A DNA stretch of 14,285 bases from assembly GCA_014523665.1 (NCBI GenBank), contig JAATVR010000388.1:1-14285 (forward strand). Direction: 5' to 3'. The translations under genes and the position numbers were made by a program. Shown here in pieces: positions 1 to 8,040 of the stretch. The notes beneath the pieces are model-generated. The model saw nothing but the letters and a program-made list of their open reading frames with translations. It made no database searches and was not told the DNA's origin. Position 1 is the first letter of the stretch. Every line of letters begins with the position of its first letter. The stretch comes from Nitrososphaerales archaeon TH526. Lineage in GTDB: Archaea; Thermoproteota; Nitrososphaeria; Nitrososphaerales; Nitrososphaeraceae.

Positions 1-6
1 GCACTA

Positions 7-354
7 TCAATACACATAAGGCTGAAGATTTGTTTCGTTTGACACGCTGAGGTAGATGTACTTTCCATCATACCCTTTTATTCTCGAAATTGGAATTATG
101 TACTCATTAAGCAATCTGAATCTCCCGAAATCTATGACAACTATGTTGTCCTTGTATTTACATATCACATTACCGCACGGGATACCATCGCTTGTCATTG
201 CGAGAATACCTAACTCAGATATCGACTCCCAAACCACTTTTGTATGAGATGCGTAGGAGTTTCTGTCGACTTCGGTTATGTCTTCTTTACTTACGAAAAG
301 CCTTTCGTCTTGCAAGGGTTGTGACGCCAGGGTCCGGTCCTCGTGTTTGGCCAT
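7..354 (-). CDS. Small protein with a C-terminal PRC-barrel-like (DUF2171-type) domain
   Basis: The last ~70 residues read as a small beta-barrel: a strand ending in SDGIPCGNV, then DNIVVIDFGRF, then an IP-x-SRIKGYDGKYIYLSVS ending. This resembles the 'set and keep IP, dG..V.L' pattern of PRC-barrel/DUF2171 domains, which are small protein- or RNA-contact modules. No enzyme residues are visible. The open frame extends upstream to an ATG at 447 (146 residues). I prefer the ATG at 354 (115 residues), because a BRE plus TATA sequence (AAAAGGGTATATAGC on the minus strand) lies about 36 bases before it. The extra 31 residues look unlike the rest, and nothing TATA-like precedes 447. The gene stands alone, with no same-strand neighbour inside the window. 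The fold is inferred from pattern only; the precise role is unknown. Confidence 0.6.
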   Translation of the reverse strand: MAKHEDRTLASQPLQDERLFVSKEDITEVDRNSYASHTKVVWESISELGILAMTSDGIPCGNVICKYKDNIVVIDFGRFRLLNEYIIPISRIKGYDGKYIYLSVSNETNLQPYVY

Positions 355-385
355 AGAATATTTTGTGCTTGCACATTGACATCTC

Positions 386-400
386 GCTATATACCCTTTT
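386..400 (-). promoter_or_regulatory. Archaeal BRE/TATA promoter for the PRC-barrel-like gene
   Basis: On the minus strand this reads AAAAGGGTATATAGC, a purine-rich BRE-like stretch followed by TATATA. It lies about 36 bases before the ATG at 354, which implies a leader of under about 10 bases. It falls inside the longer open frame, which argues for the internal start. Confidence 0.45.
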
Positions 401-1149
401 AAGACTAAAAATATCGAATCTTTTGTCAAATTATTCTGCATATTCATATCCTTTGGACAAGCCTCTTAGTTCTTTGAATGCAGGTATGTTTAGGCCATTT
501 TGTGTGAAGACGTCCAACGTTAGACCACAATTCCTAAAACTCGACGCGAAAGAGTAAATCCAAAAAAAAAGAACTTGTTATGACTTCTGTTATAATATTT
601 GTATATTCCGCCATTTCGATTTGGTAACAATTTTTCATAGTTCCCTAATTACTTATCTGCAAATGAATTCGGCATGCATGCTAGTTGAAAAAAAACCGAG
701 TTGCAGGTTCATCATGATTGCAATATTTGCAGTGTCATGACTAGACACCTTCATGTGTTGTTGCATACACTTTAGATTTAGTTATCGGGTAATGCCGCCT
801 TTCCTAATTAACGTATTCTTACCAGAATAAGCAGTAGCAGCACCACTATTCATGTTCAGTCCACATCTTATGATTCGCGAGAAGATAACAGACTCAATAA
901 TTCATTTAATAAGATGATATAACATATAATGTAGGCAACAAATAATCTTCGACATAACAATTGCTCTAGAACCAAATAGTAACTAGATAGGATAAATCAC
1001 TTCATACTACCGACAATTTCAATGGGCAAGATGTGAGACAAAGGATTGTATCGACCGTGCTTTAGAATAGCTATTGTTGTGCACTTTGGAGATTTTAATT
1101 AACAAACAAATGTTAAAGGTAAAGGAGAAGAGAAGGAGCAGTATAAAAT
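401..1149. other. Gap without a supported gene
   Basis: No convincing gene is seen on either strand. The stretch holds a perfect 10-base palindrome GCATGCATGC at 672-681 and a hairpin GTGTC/GACAC with a 7-base loop near 732-748. Its end is a purine-rich leader with GGAG at 1135-1138 that belongs to the next gene. A 23-codon minus-strand frame (782-853) begins with ATG, but it is too short to support. Confidence 0.5.
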
Positions 1150-1761
1150 ATGGGACTCAATTTTGTCGCCGAATACTTGAAAATACCATTGGAGATCGCA
1201 GTTGATTTGAAGAAGCGACAAGATAGGAGCAATCAAGCTCAGGAAAAATTGTTGCAAGGATCTCAAACTAGAGGGACTGAAACTTTTCACTATTATGAGA
1301 GCCCCACTACTAATAATGGTAATATTCCACTATCACCTACGCTTTCGGAATATATAGAAAGACGGTTCATACCAACTTTGTATTGGTATCAAGATAAAGC
1401 CAAATCAAATTCAACGAAATTCAACATCTGGAAAATAGTGATAATATCATCTGCATTGTTCGTGGCAATTCTGAATGCACTAGCTCTGGGTTTGACCAAC
1501 CAGAGTAGTATCAACAACCCTTTCGTGACTCTTGCATCTGCAATCGCAGCGATAATTATATTGACATCCTTTGCCTATCTTCAAGCCTCAAAAATTCATG
1601 AAAGCAGAATCCACTTCTCACGTGTGAAACAGAGATTAGAGAGGGAATATCAACTTTTTATGTTAAGGGCTAAACACTACGCGAGAAGAGAAGGGATTAG
1701 TGATAGTTATTCTACCCAATTATTTGTTGAAAATATAGAGAGCATAATAGCAAATGAATAG
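1150..1761 (+). CDS. DUF4231 (SLATT-type) two-helix membrane protein
   Basis: The protein has 203 residues. Residues 1-65 form a polar N-terminal part. DUF4231 covers about 67-203: the entry motif YIERRFIPTLYWYQDKA, membrane helix 1 at about 92-114, a short loop rich in N/S, membrane helix 2 at about 125-145, then a long charged helix (SRVKQRLEREYQLFMLRAKHY) and the ending LFVENIESIIANE. These features match the family closely. DUF4231 belongs to the SLATT group, which comparative genomics proposes as membrane effectors in nucleotide-signal conflict systems. Here it has no SMODS, SLOG or other sensor partner, so a defence role is unproven. The ATG at 1150 is preceded by purine-rich GGAG about 11 bases upstream and a TATA-like ATTTTAATTAA at 1092-1102. 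A T-rich stretch at 1818-1832 may end the transcript. Confidence 0.8.
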   Translation: MGLNFVAEYLKIPLEIAVDLKKRQDRSNQAQEKLLQGSQTRGTETFHYYESPTTNNGNIPLSPTLSEYIERRFIPTLYWYQDKAKSNSTKFNIWKIVIISSALFVAILNALALGLTNQSSINNPFVTLASAIAAIIILTSFAYLQASKIHESRIHFSRVKQRLEREYQLFMLRAKHYARREGISDSYSTQLFVENIESIIANE

Positions 1762-1925
1762 CGCCTGCTATCAAAATGCACAGGATACCTGGATATGGCT
1801 GTTCAATTCAGAGCGACTTTATTTTCTCTTTTCAGTAATTCGAGGTCTTAAAAACTAGAACTTCAGTAGAAATCTACCGGTCGTTCAATTCTTGTCCTCA
1901 TTGAGTAATTATTATAGGATGTAAG

Positions 1926-2264
1926 TTAATGCTCATCTGATTTTCTTGTCACCACTCGGACTCTATCTTCCAATGTACGCGCCTTGTCTAGTCTTTGATC
2001 TATGCGAATTGTAGATATGATGCGATATACTCCGACTTTTTTTACTGCTTCATGCGCAGCCTCGACAGCGTTCAAAATACTCTTCAAGTTCGATGACTCT
2101 ACTAGTGTTCCCATCCCAGTAAGGGTAACTTTCAAACCTTTTGTCTTCTTAATAGCCTTAAATGCAACAGCAATTTCATTACTCATGCTTACTTTACCTT
2201 TTACCAGGGGAACTAAACTAATCTCGGCAATGACGATTCTCCTTCTAGGTTCATGATACGACAT
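1926..2264 (-). CDS. MTH1187 family thiamine-binding protein
   Basis: At 112 residues this is the usual length for the MTH1187/YqgV family (Thiamine_BP fold, ferredoxin-like). It starts with the first strand IVIAEISLVPLVKG and continues with a SMSNEIAVAFKAIKK helix. The family signature GLKVTLTGMGTLVES follows (residues about 43-57), then a helix over LKSILNAVEAAHEAVKKVG and the final strand RIISTIRIDQRLDKART. Members are small cytosolic proteins that bind thiamine or related pyrimidines and form tetramers; they are not enzymes. The ATG at 2264 sits about 27 bases after a good TATA box, so the mRNA is probably leaderless. The gene is transcribed towards the DUF4231 gene and is convergent with it. 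The family assignment is secure; its biological use in this organism is inferred. Confidence 0.9.
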   Translation of the reverse strand: MSYHEPRRRIVIAEISLVPLVKGKVSMSNEIAVAFKAIKKTKGLKVTLTGMGTLVESSNLKSILNAVEAAHEAVKKVGVYRIISTIRIDQRLDKARTLEDRVRVVTRKSDEH

Positions 2265-2284
2265 AATTTGAATTAGCGTTTGTC

Positions 2285-2297
2285 ATCTTTTATTCAT
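2285..2297 (-). promoter_or_regulatory. TATA box of the thiamine-binding protein gene
   Basis: The minus strand reads GAATAAAAGAT, centred about 27 bases before the ATG at 2264. This is the spacing expected for a leaderless archaeal transcript. Confidence 0.5.
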
Positions 2298-2465
2298 TAC
2301 CATGTGGAAGCACTTCGCACTGAAACTAATATATTTTCGTTTCAAAGCATGATTGCTTTACATCGGTTTGGAAATCTGTGATGATAGAGCCGTCCAGTCA
2401 TGCGTTTATCCTTGTGATTACATCAGGAGCTCCACTTAGTAAAGTTAAAAGAATTAAATGGTACT

Positions 2466-2717
2466 ATGGATAGTCTCATAATCTCACTCTTGCCGAAACC
2501 CAAGAATTTGGATATCTCAATTATTTTTATTGGCGCCCTCCTCATTGGCTTTGGCCTTGTCTTCGTCGCGCAAAGTAGAGCTCTGTTAGGTCCTTCCTCT
2601 TCCTTCATGTATAGTAATCCTGACTGGACTACAAATGGCTCAGCGGTCACTTTGGTAGGGATCATTGTGTGTTCCATTGGCTTGTTGATGAGATTTGTTA
2701 GAAAGCCATCTGGTTGA
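2466..2717 (+). CDS. Small membrane protein with two transmembrane helices
   Basis: The protein has 83 residues. A short N-terminal segment with KPKN is followed by helix 1 at about residues 17-36 (ISIIFIGALLIGFGLVFVA). A polar loop contains RALLGPSSSFMYSNPDWTTNG. Helix 2 is at about 58-76 (AVTLVGIIVCSIGLLMRF), and the protein ends with basic RKPSG. The basic end suggests that the C terminus faces the cytoplasm. The loop is thus predicted to be cytoplasmic or external, depending on the topology of helix 1. I do not recognise the family, but clean hydrophobic segments and an ATG start make it a probable gene. The promoter is unclear; CTTAGTAAAG at 2434-2443 is the best-spaced candidate. It starts divergently from the thiamine-binding gene. 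Confidence 0.65.
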   Translation: MDSLIISLLPKPKNLDISIIFIGALLIGFGLVFVAQSRALLGPSSSFMYSNPDWTTNGSAVTLVGIIVCSIGLLMRFVRKPSG

Positions 2718-3294
2718 AGATTACTAGCAGTCGATATCATGTTGTGAAACCTTCGACCTGATATTCACCTCGCGTCATACATTTCATTGTTGTACTCATC
2801 CATTTGTAATGTCATACCTCTCCTAAAGTAGTCCAAGTTTTCTAGTGGATACTAAACATTGAGTGGGACTATAATTTTAGACGTATAATCTCATCATGCT
2901 TATTCAGCTTAATATGCATCCAAGTCATCAGAGAAATGGGTTGTGATAATTCATCGAAATATTGATGAAAGAATTGCAGATTAATCAAATCTATCATTCG
3001 TAATATCTATTATCGTAGATAAGCTGGTAATCCAATGCGAAGGCAACAGGCTGGCAAACATATCAAAGGAGCTTCGGAAAGAGTGAAACGGTACTCCTTC
3101 CTGGAAATTGATCGTCAAATGAAAAATATAGGTAGACTCATGAGATGAGGTACGACATAAAAGAGGTTTGATCAACTCGTTATCGACGTAATTGATGAGT
3201 ATGGAAGAAGTAATTCTATCTTCCCGGTTCTCTAGTTCGTGGGCAAGAATTAAGAAATTATAAGAACAAGTTACTCTAATATTATATTGAGAAT
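2718..3294. other. Gap without a supported gene
   Basis: The only long frame is on the minus strand (2981-3304, 107 codons). It overlaps the start of the next gene and shows no motif, so I do not call it. A TATA-like AAATTATAAGAA at about 3254-3265 probably serves the gene beginning at 3295. Nothing else stands out. Confidence 0.45.
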
Positions 3295-3678
3295 TTGTCA
3301 TCATATGAACTGAGAGAGATAAGATCCGTTTTTCGCGGATTGCAAACGTTATATGAAACGTATTTGCCTAAAGTAGACCCACTTCTTATCCATGATTTGC
3401 TTGTTCGCGAGCAAGAAAAATCAGAGCATACCCCATTCTACATGGTTGAAATCTTTACAAAAGATGGGACGGATTCCGATCTAATGAAAGATAAAATATA
3501 CCAGAGTACCGGAATGGTACCGTCCATCTACGATAAGGGGACTCATTATGTAACTAATCAACGATTGAACTTAGAAAAACTGAAAGAAATAAGTAATGAT
3601 GAAAATGTGTTGGAGATCACAGGAGACTATACTGGAACACTAACGGGCAGAGGCGCGTCACATGAGCACAAGCATTAA
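3295..3678 (+). CDS. Uncharacterised soluble protein, 127 residues
   Basis: I do not recognise the family. The protein is charged and soluble. It begins with a helical part (ELREIRSVFRGLQTLYETYLPKVDPLLIHDLL), followed by an alpha/beta part with FYMVEIFTKDGTDS, a helix, IYDKGTHYVT, another helix, and VLEITGDYTGTL. It ends in GRGASHEHKH. This beta-alpha-beta rhythm suggests a small ferredoxin-like domain, which is inference only. The histidine-rich tail could bind metal. The start is TTG, because a stop lies just upstream in frame (3277-3279) and the next in-frame ATG would remove a third of the protein. AAATTATAAGAA lies about 35 bases before the start, and a T6 run follows the stop by 16 bases. 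It looks like a single-gene transcript. Confidence 0.7.
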   Translation: MSSYELREIRSVFRGLQTLYETYLPKVDPLLIHDLLVREQEKSEHTPFYMVEIFTKDGTDSDLMKDKIYQSTGMVPSIYDKGTHYVTNQRLNLEKLKEISNDENVLEITGDYTGTLTGRGASHEHKH

Positions 3679-3693
3679 CCAATGAGGATTAGA

Positions 3694-3699
3694 TTTTTT
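3694..3699 (+). terminator. T6 run after the 127-residue protein gene
   Basis: A T6 run lies about 16 bases after the stop codon, in an AT-rich tail. Archaeal RNA polymerase commonly stops at such runs without a stem. Confidence 0.4.
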
Positions 3700-3934
3700 A
3701 ATATTATTGCTCAATCCGATTCGAACGGAAGATTCATCTTCATTTAAGGACCACAGACGGGTACAGAATTAAATTGCCGTTCATAACCAGAAGTGAAATT
3801 CAAACCCTCCTTATCAAATGTATCTTTTACTACATGCAAGACTATGAGAGGACCTGACGATTTGAAACTACCTCAAGGTTTTCAATGCAGACCTCGAGGC
3901 AACAATCAAACTGCATTCAAGGAGTATCAAAGCT

Positions 3935-4030
3935 TCAAAAATTTTCAGGTAGCTCAGCTCTAATGCCATCCGGGGTAATTACGACTTCAATAGAATGGCG
4001 CTCATCACCTTGGATGAATCCAATTAACAA
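3935..4030 (-). CDS. Possible 31-residue peptide
   Basis: This short frame reads like coding sequence: HSIEVVITPDGIRAELPENF makes up the last 20 residues, an amphipathic beta strand, a turn and a polar end. The only usable start is TTG at 4030. A stop lies a few codons upstream, and no clear TATA box is seen. It starts divergently from the zinc-ribbon gene, with about 33 bases between the starts. It could equally be the remnant of a larger gene or a chance frame, since 31 open codons are not remarkable by length alone. No function can be given. Confidence 0.25.
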   Translation of the reverse strand: MLIGFIQGDERHSIEVVITPDGIRAELPENF

Positions 4031-4063
4031 GAGTTAGATACCGGATTGTTCTAGAGAATTGTG

Positions 4064-4558
4064 ATGTGGTTTCCTCTGCTGACACGTAACAAAGCTAAGG
4101 AGCATTGTGCGGTATGCAATAAAGAATTAATAAAATTCAGGTACAAGCCACGAAATGAATGGGGTATTCAAGGTATGCTCTGCGGGGATTGTCACGTCAT
4201 TAAATCTATGGAACATTCAGGGCATACTGAAAGCAGTGGAAGTAAGAACCGGCATCAAATGGCAGAAGATGAGAAAGAGGTATCTCTAAAGTGTGGAATG
4301 TGCGACGCAGACTTTGATTCTGGTTCAGAGCATCTTAAAGCAAAATGGCAGTGGAATATGGACACAAACTTAATCCTCTGTAAGCGCTGTTATTCCAGCA
4401 AGAGCAAAGAATACGAAAAAAGAATAAACTACTGTGCGGTATGTGGTAATAAAATGTCGTTCTTTAGGTACAATCCGAAGCCTAAATGGAAGATTGATGG
4501 CCAGCTTTGTAGGAGGTGCTGGGACAATTCTAATATTCACTGGAAGAACCAAGTATAA
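4064..4558 (+). CDS. Protein made of three tandem four-cysteine zinc ribbons
   Basis: The protein has 164 residues. Three repeats each carry two CxxC knuckles: C15/C18 with C40/C43, C77/C80 with C106/C109, and C124/C127 with C149/C152. Repeats 1 and 3 have the same spacing (21 residues between knuckles) and share CAVC, then K or M with a FRY-x-P segment, a W and LC-x-x-C. Repeat 2 is more divergent, with 25 residues between knuckles. Repeats 1 and 2 are joined by a polar linker at about 45-75. Each repeat should bind one zinc. Proteins of this kind usually contact nucleic acid or other proteins, but I see no catalytic domain and cannot name the family. The frame can also start at GTG 4061, three bases upstream; I chose the ATG. 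The nearby GAGTTAGATA (4031-4040) is a weak TATA candidate. Confidence 0.75.
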   Translation: MWFPLLTRNKAKEHCAVCNKELIKFRYKPRNEWGIQGMLCGDCHVIKSMEHSGHTESSGSKNRHQMAEDEKEVSLKCGMCDADFDSGSEHLKAKWQWNMDTNLILCKRCYSSKSKEYEKRINYCAVCGNKMSFFRYNPKPKWKIDGQLCRRCWDNSNIHWKNQV

Positions 4559-5413
4559 TGTAGTAAAAAGCCGGTAAAAATACATTGTGAAGGATTGATT
4601 ATTCTATAATCGACGCTATTAGTCTCACTCCTATTGTTCAAATCTTTTGATAGGTAGGTTTGCATTCTCCTCTCCTATTGAAGATTACTCCCATTATTCA
4701 AACTACCCTAGATGTCTGCCTGTGTTTTCGACCCAAAGAATTATCTAAAAAGATCAATTACTTAAGAATCATGGGCGTTGGACGAGTTAGAATGGATACT
4801 TGTCCCAAGCAAGAGCCTTGTTCTAACATTATGACATATCTCTAGTAAGTGGTCGCTGTCAAGAGATTGAATTTTCATTTATAGGTACATTTGAATATCT
4901 GTCACATATTCATACAACTGTTCGCAGATGTAACTTCAAACACAGGAGTTAGATTAAGCATTGTCTTTATGTGCAATGCATTAAAGAGAGGCCTGATTGG
5001 ATATTTTCTGGACCCATCAGTCTGCTAACCAACTGAAGGAGTGTAATCGCCTTCAATTGTCCATAGGCATTACCAATTCTTTAAAGTAACATTATCAGCT
5101 CATCCAAAGTCCAAGATAGTTTACTGTAAATATTCCATACAACTAGATCCACCTAGTCCATGTGATAGATAGTTAGTATCTATTCGTGGAATTAATAAAA
5201 AGGATTTATAACTACGGGCTATATGCCTTGTCATCGATCTTGGTATACACTCTACTAACCTCGTGAGGTACAGTCCGTGACCATGATATTATATGCTAAC
5301 AGTTTAGCTCGCACTTAGTAAAGCCGTCATCTTGACCACCATTTGTAGCTTGATAAGATAAACTTCATTGTTGCCATTGCGAAACGAAGACGTGGCATAA
5401 GTCGGATCCACAA
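4559..5413. other. Long gap without a supported gene
   Basis: No reliable coding sequence is seen. A 61-codon plus frame (4660-4845) starts at TTG, has no promoter or motif, and is not called. The stretch contains a perfect 7-base-stem hairpin at 5165-5183, followed by two strong TATA-like sequences (AATTAATAAAAAGG near 5190 and GGATTTATAACTAC near 5203) and a small hairpin CCTCGTGAGG at 5259-5268. A short untranslated RNA starting near 5235 is conceivable. Confidence 0.4.
5165..5183. repeat. Perfect hairpin, 7-base stem and 5-base loop
   Basis: ATAGATA, GTTAG, TATCTAT. The stem is all but entirely A/T, so it is weak as RNA. It lies about 20-40 bases upstream of two TATA-like sequences and could be an operator for them. 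One such hairpin is expected by chance in a window of this size. Confidence 0.3.
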
Positions 5414-6571
5414 CTATGACCTACCTAAGAGAATACTTATCGCTCTCTTGAACTCCTCTATCGACATCGGCGGCACGTTAGCTATCTTGAGATTCTGTTC
5501 GACATGTTCTGGCTTTTTCTGACCTATTAAGGGAGCAATCACCGTAGGAGTAGAACGTATCACCTGTACTAGCTTTGCAACTGGATCGGTCAAATTTTCA
5601 CTGTAGCTAGGAATATTGGCGCGAAGGAGCCTCCCTTGAAAAAGAGGAATGCTGGTAAAAACCCCGATCTTTAGTTTTGATGCAGCTTCCAAAATTGATA
5701 GATTCTTTTCGTTTCCTACATTCTGGTTTTTTAAGAGCAAAGGCTCACTATAGGCTAGGTTGTAGGGCAGTTGTATAAACCGAAAGCCATGATTATTTGA
5801 ATCACCTTCATTGACACTTTCCGCTAGCTTTACAACTTCTTCAAGTGATAAATATTCATTGCTATCATTAGGTACTCTAAAGCAAGTCCAAGTAGCCATC
5901 CCGTAGTAACGTATTTTATTTCTCGACCTATACTTCTCATAAACCTGAAAAACCTTTCGGAGCATTTCCATGAATTCCTCCCTAGTAACATCCTGGTACC
6001 AACTTTCAAAGGGATTATGTACATAGACCAGATCAATTGTGCTCAACTTCATATTGTACAATGATCTATCAATGCATCTTTCAATGTATGTAGGATTCAG
6101 TACATTGTAGCCACTGCTTATATCGTTCTGATTTATAAGTCCAGGAGTGATGTACATTTTCTGCATGTATTCCATCATTCCTATTGACTGGAAGTCTCCG
6201 TCATTAGTTATGTATCCATTCTTAGTTGAAATAAAAACCTGATCTCTTGAAATAACACGATCCATTATAAGCCGCGACAACGCCCTACCAATGGATTTCT
6301 CCGATTTCATTGCTCGATAGTTGATTGCAGTATCAATAACATTTATTGCTCCAGATTTGATGGATTCATAAGTCGCATTTTCGATAGCCTCATCTTCGTA
6401 GTCTGTGGCATCTCCCAAATAGGTTCCCATACCAAGACTTGATAGATTTAGATTATCGAAAATGCGAAAATGACTCTGAGGTATGCTTTTTTCACTCACA
6501 GCATAATTCACATATCGATAGGTTCCTTCTGCAGTTGCAAATCCATCAATTAATTCTTGTCCGTTAGCCAA
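5414..6571 (-). CDS. Aldo/keto reductase family oxidoreductase
   Basis: The protein has 385 residues and the (beta/alpha)8 aldo/keto reductase fold, which reduces aldehydes or ketones with NAD(P)H in the cytosol. The first strand region reads SSLGMGTYLGD. The complete catalytic tetrad is present: D80 and Y85 in VIDTAINYR, K117 in FISTKNGY and H185 in LVYVHNPFE. The C-terminal IGQKKPEHVEQNLKIA segment (about 349-364) fits the cofactor-binding end of the family. It is longer than the common 280-340 residues because of an insertion after the lysine strand (about 121-160) and another around 230-262; these loops usually set substrate choice. The substrate cannot be read from the sequence. The start is TTG at 6571, since a stop lies eight codons upstream and a TATA-like box lies 30 bases before it. 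Confidence 0.9.
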   Translation of the reverse strand: MANGQELIDGFATAEGTYRYVNYAVSEKSIPQSHFRIFDNLNLSSLGMGTYLGDATDYEDEAIENATYESIKSGAINVIDTAINYRAMKSEKSIGRALSRLIMDRVISRDQVFISTKNGYITNDGDFQSIGMMEYMQKMYITPGLINQNDISSGYNVLNPTYIERCIDRSLYNMKLSTIDLVYVHNPFESWYQDVTREEFMEMLRKVFQVYEKYRSRNKIRYYGMATWTCFRVPNDSNEYLSLEEVVKLAESVNEGDSNNHGFRFIQLPYNLAYSEPLLLKNQNVGNEKNLSILEAASKLKIGVFTSIPLFQGRLLRANIPSYSENLTDPVAKLVQVIRSTPTVIAPLIGQKKPEHVEQNLKIANVPPMSIEEFKRAISILLGRS

Positions 6572-6594
6572 TGATGGTACAATCAGAACTAGGA

Positions 6595-6607
6595 CCTAAA
6601 TTTTAGG
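6595..6607 (-). promoter_or_regulatory. TATA-like, near-palindromic promoter of the aldo/keto reductase gene
   Basis: The minus strand reads CCTAAAATTTAGG, centred 30 bases before the TTG start. The near-palindrome could also bind a dimeric regulator, which is speculation. Confidence 0.4.
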
Positions 6608-7864
6608 ATTACTTGCGAATCGGTTTCCATTTGCTTTCCTCAATGAAAACTTAGCTGACCAAGATACTATGTATCGATTTCTCTTTACTACAAAAGCAAA
6701 TGATTAAGTGAATGTAGAAATTTGTTAGCTTAGCACTCGGTAACAACTTGATAGCTTACTCTAATCGGCCAACATTTTATTTATGCGATTCTCCAACAAT
6801 TACCAACTGCTCCTCTGGAATTGAATTACTACGGGATTAGAATCTTGATGGCACTTTGGTTTAACCAGAAATAAGAATACAATTTGATATCGCCTCCTTC
6901 GAAACCACTAGCCAATGCGTCTGTGTTTTAGCCTTAAACCCATAGACACGTATGCGGAGGATCTTGATCTAATATCGATTGCATAAATTGCTTACTCATC
7001 AGATATTTTGAATGAGACGATGAATGTGTTTGAAATCCTAAGATAACAGCTAATCAGGTGGTGTGTTACCAACAAGCGTATCTCATGTTTTTGGGGGGAA
7101 TCATGAACAATTTATCACCACTTTTCCCATTTTAGATCCCCCGGTAGATTTACTTAGAGTAACCTTGGATGAATCTAACCACTAGGTAATGTTTCATCCG
7201 TGAACAGAAAAAAGCTTGTCACCATTTAACTGTGAATGCAAGAAACAAGAATAGCTTCGATGAATCGATTATACTATTTCTATTCGACATCTGCTGACAA
7301 AGCTAATCGAAAATCCAAAACGGTTTCATAAATATACTAATCCATTCGATAATGCATTCTAGGATTCCATTAACACCGGTCATAGATTGAATGTCTCCAT
7401 AATTAAGTTAGGGACAGATTACTTGCAAAGCACACAATAGCGCTAGAACTTCTTATCCTAAACTGTGTTACGTTATTTGTTTGAGGAATATTTTTCCAGT
7501 AACCTTTGGTAATGGGGTAATTCTGGGTTAATAGCCATCAATTGGCAAAAGTTGAATCAATAATGGCAACCTATTCTTAGGACATACATCACAAATTAGC
7601 GATGAGCTATTCTTCAAATTGGTAGCTGAACTGGGGGATCACGTCCAACTTGATTAAATACATTTTTCTCACTAAAACCACTCATACTCAAACCGAAAGC
7701 AAATCAAAAGGGACCTTATTGCCAGGTAATTTAGGGCTAACTAGCAAACATTAATAGAATCTAGTCCCATTTGCATCATCAGAATTGGCCCGATCTAAAC
7801 TAGACGAAAAAATATTGCAGAAGAGTATCATATTCTGTTGAATACTCTACTCCTTGCATGTACC
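6608..7864. other. Long gene-poor stretch
   Basis: About 1.25 kb has no frame longer than about 60 codons and no tRNA-like T loop. It contains a G6 run after T5 near 7090-7101, flanked by CATG on both sides, and small hairpins such as GCCA/TGGC near 7531-7543. A 23-codon minus frame near 7607-7680 has a coding-like look but no other support. Confidence 0.45.
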
Positions 7865-7873
7865 AAAAAAAAA
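7865..7873 (-). terminator. T9 terminator of the lysine-rich mini-gene
   Basis: On the minus strand, AAAAGCTTTT runs into nine T, 17 bases after the stop codon. This is the strongest terminator signal in the window. Confidence 0.6.
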
Positions 7874-7889
7874 GCTTTTCTGACACATG

Positions 7890-7997
7890 TTACTTGCTTT
7901 TGGATTTCTTACCTTTCTTTGCTGCCTTTGTTGCTTTTGCAGTTGTGCTCTTACTTTTCGAGCTAGCTGCAGTTTTCTTTTTTGTAGATGTCGGCAT
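7890..7997 (-). CDS. 35-residue lysine-rich basic protein
   Basis: A complete very small gene: ATG at 7997, 35 codons, TAA at 7890. The product is MPTSTKKKTAASSKSKSTTA followed by KATKAAKKGKKSKSK. It has 13 lysines, 7 serines, 6 threonines, 6 alanines, and not one acidic, aromatic or bulky hydrophobic residue. It should therefore be unstructured and very basic, like a histone H1 tail, and probably binds DNA or RNA. Serines and threonines next to lysines are possible modification sites (inference). The gene lies alone in an otherwise empty 2.7 kb region. It has a strong TATA box 31 bases before the ATG (leaderless transcript) and a T9 terminator 17 bases after the stop, so the whole transcript would be about 130 bases. 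Codons vary (AAA and AAG mixed; GCA and GCT), so it is not a simple-sequence repeat. I do not know a named family. Confidence 0.7.
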   Translation of the reverse strand: MPTSTKKKTAASSKSKSTTAKATKAAKKGKKSKSK

Positions 7998-8021
7998 CTA
8001 ACCTCGGTATATCATTAGGTA

Positions 8022-8040
8022 CTTATATATATTTTCCCCG
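8022..8040 (-). promoter_or_regulatory. BRE/TATA promoter of the lysine-rich mini-gene
   Basis: The minus strand reads CGGGGAAAATATATATAAG, a purine-rich BRE-like stretch followed by a near-ideal TATA box. The TATA core is about 31 bases before the ATG. Confidence 0.6.

Noticed and set aside
2378..2440. GTGATGA resembling a C box of a C/D RNA
   Set aside because: No CTGA D box or second half follows at the proper distance.
2981..3304. 107-codon minus-strand frame
   Set aside because: It overlaps the start of the better supported 127-residue gene, has no motif, an atypical serine- and aromatic-rich text and no clear TATA box at the right distance.
4620..4660. GTTCAAATC resembling a tRNA T loop near 4635-4646
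   Set aside because: The flanking bases do not form the T stem, and no D arm, anticodon arm or acceptor stem can be drawn.
4660..4845. 61-codon plus-strand frame
   Set aside because: TTG start, no promoter, no recognisable domain; expected by chance in sequence of this composition.
4007..7175. Shared 14-base word ACCTTGGATGAATC at 4007-4020 and 7162-7175
   Set aside because: One such coincidence is roughly expected in 14 kb, and the flanks do not agree.
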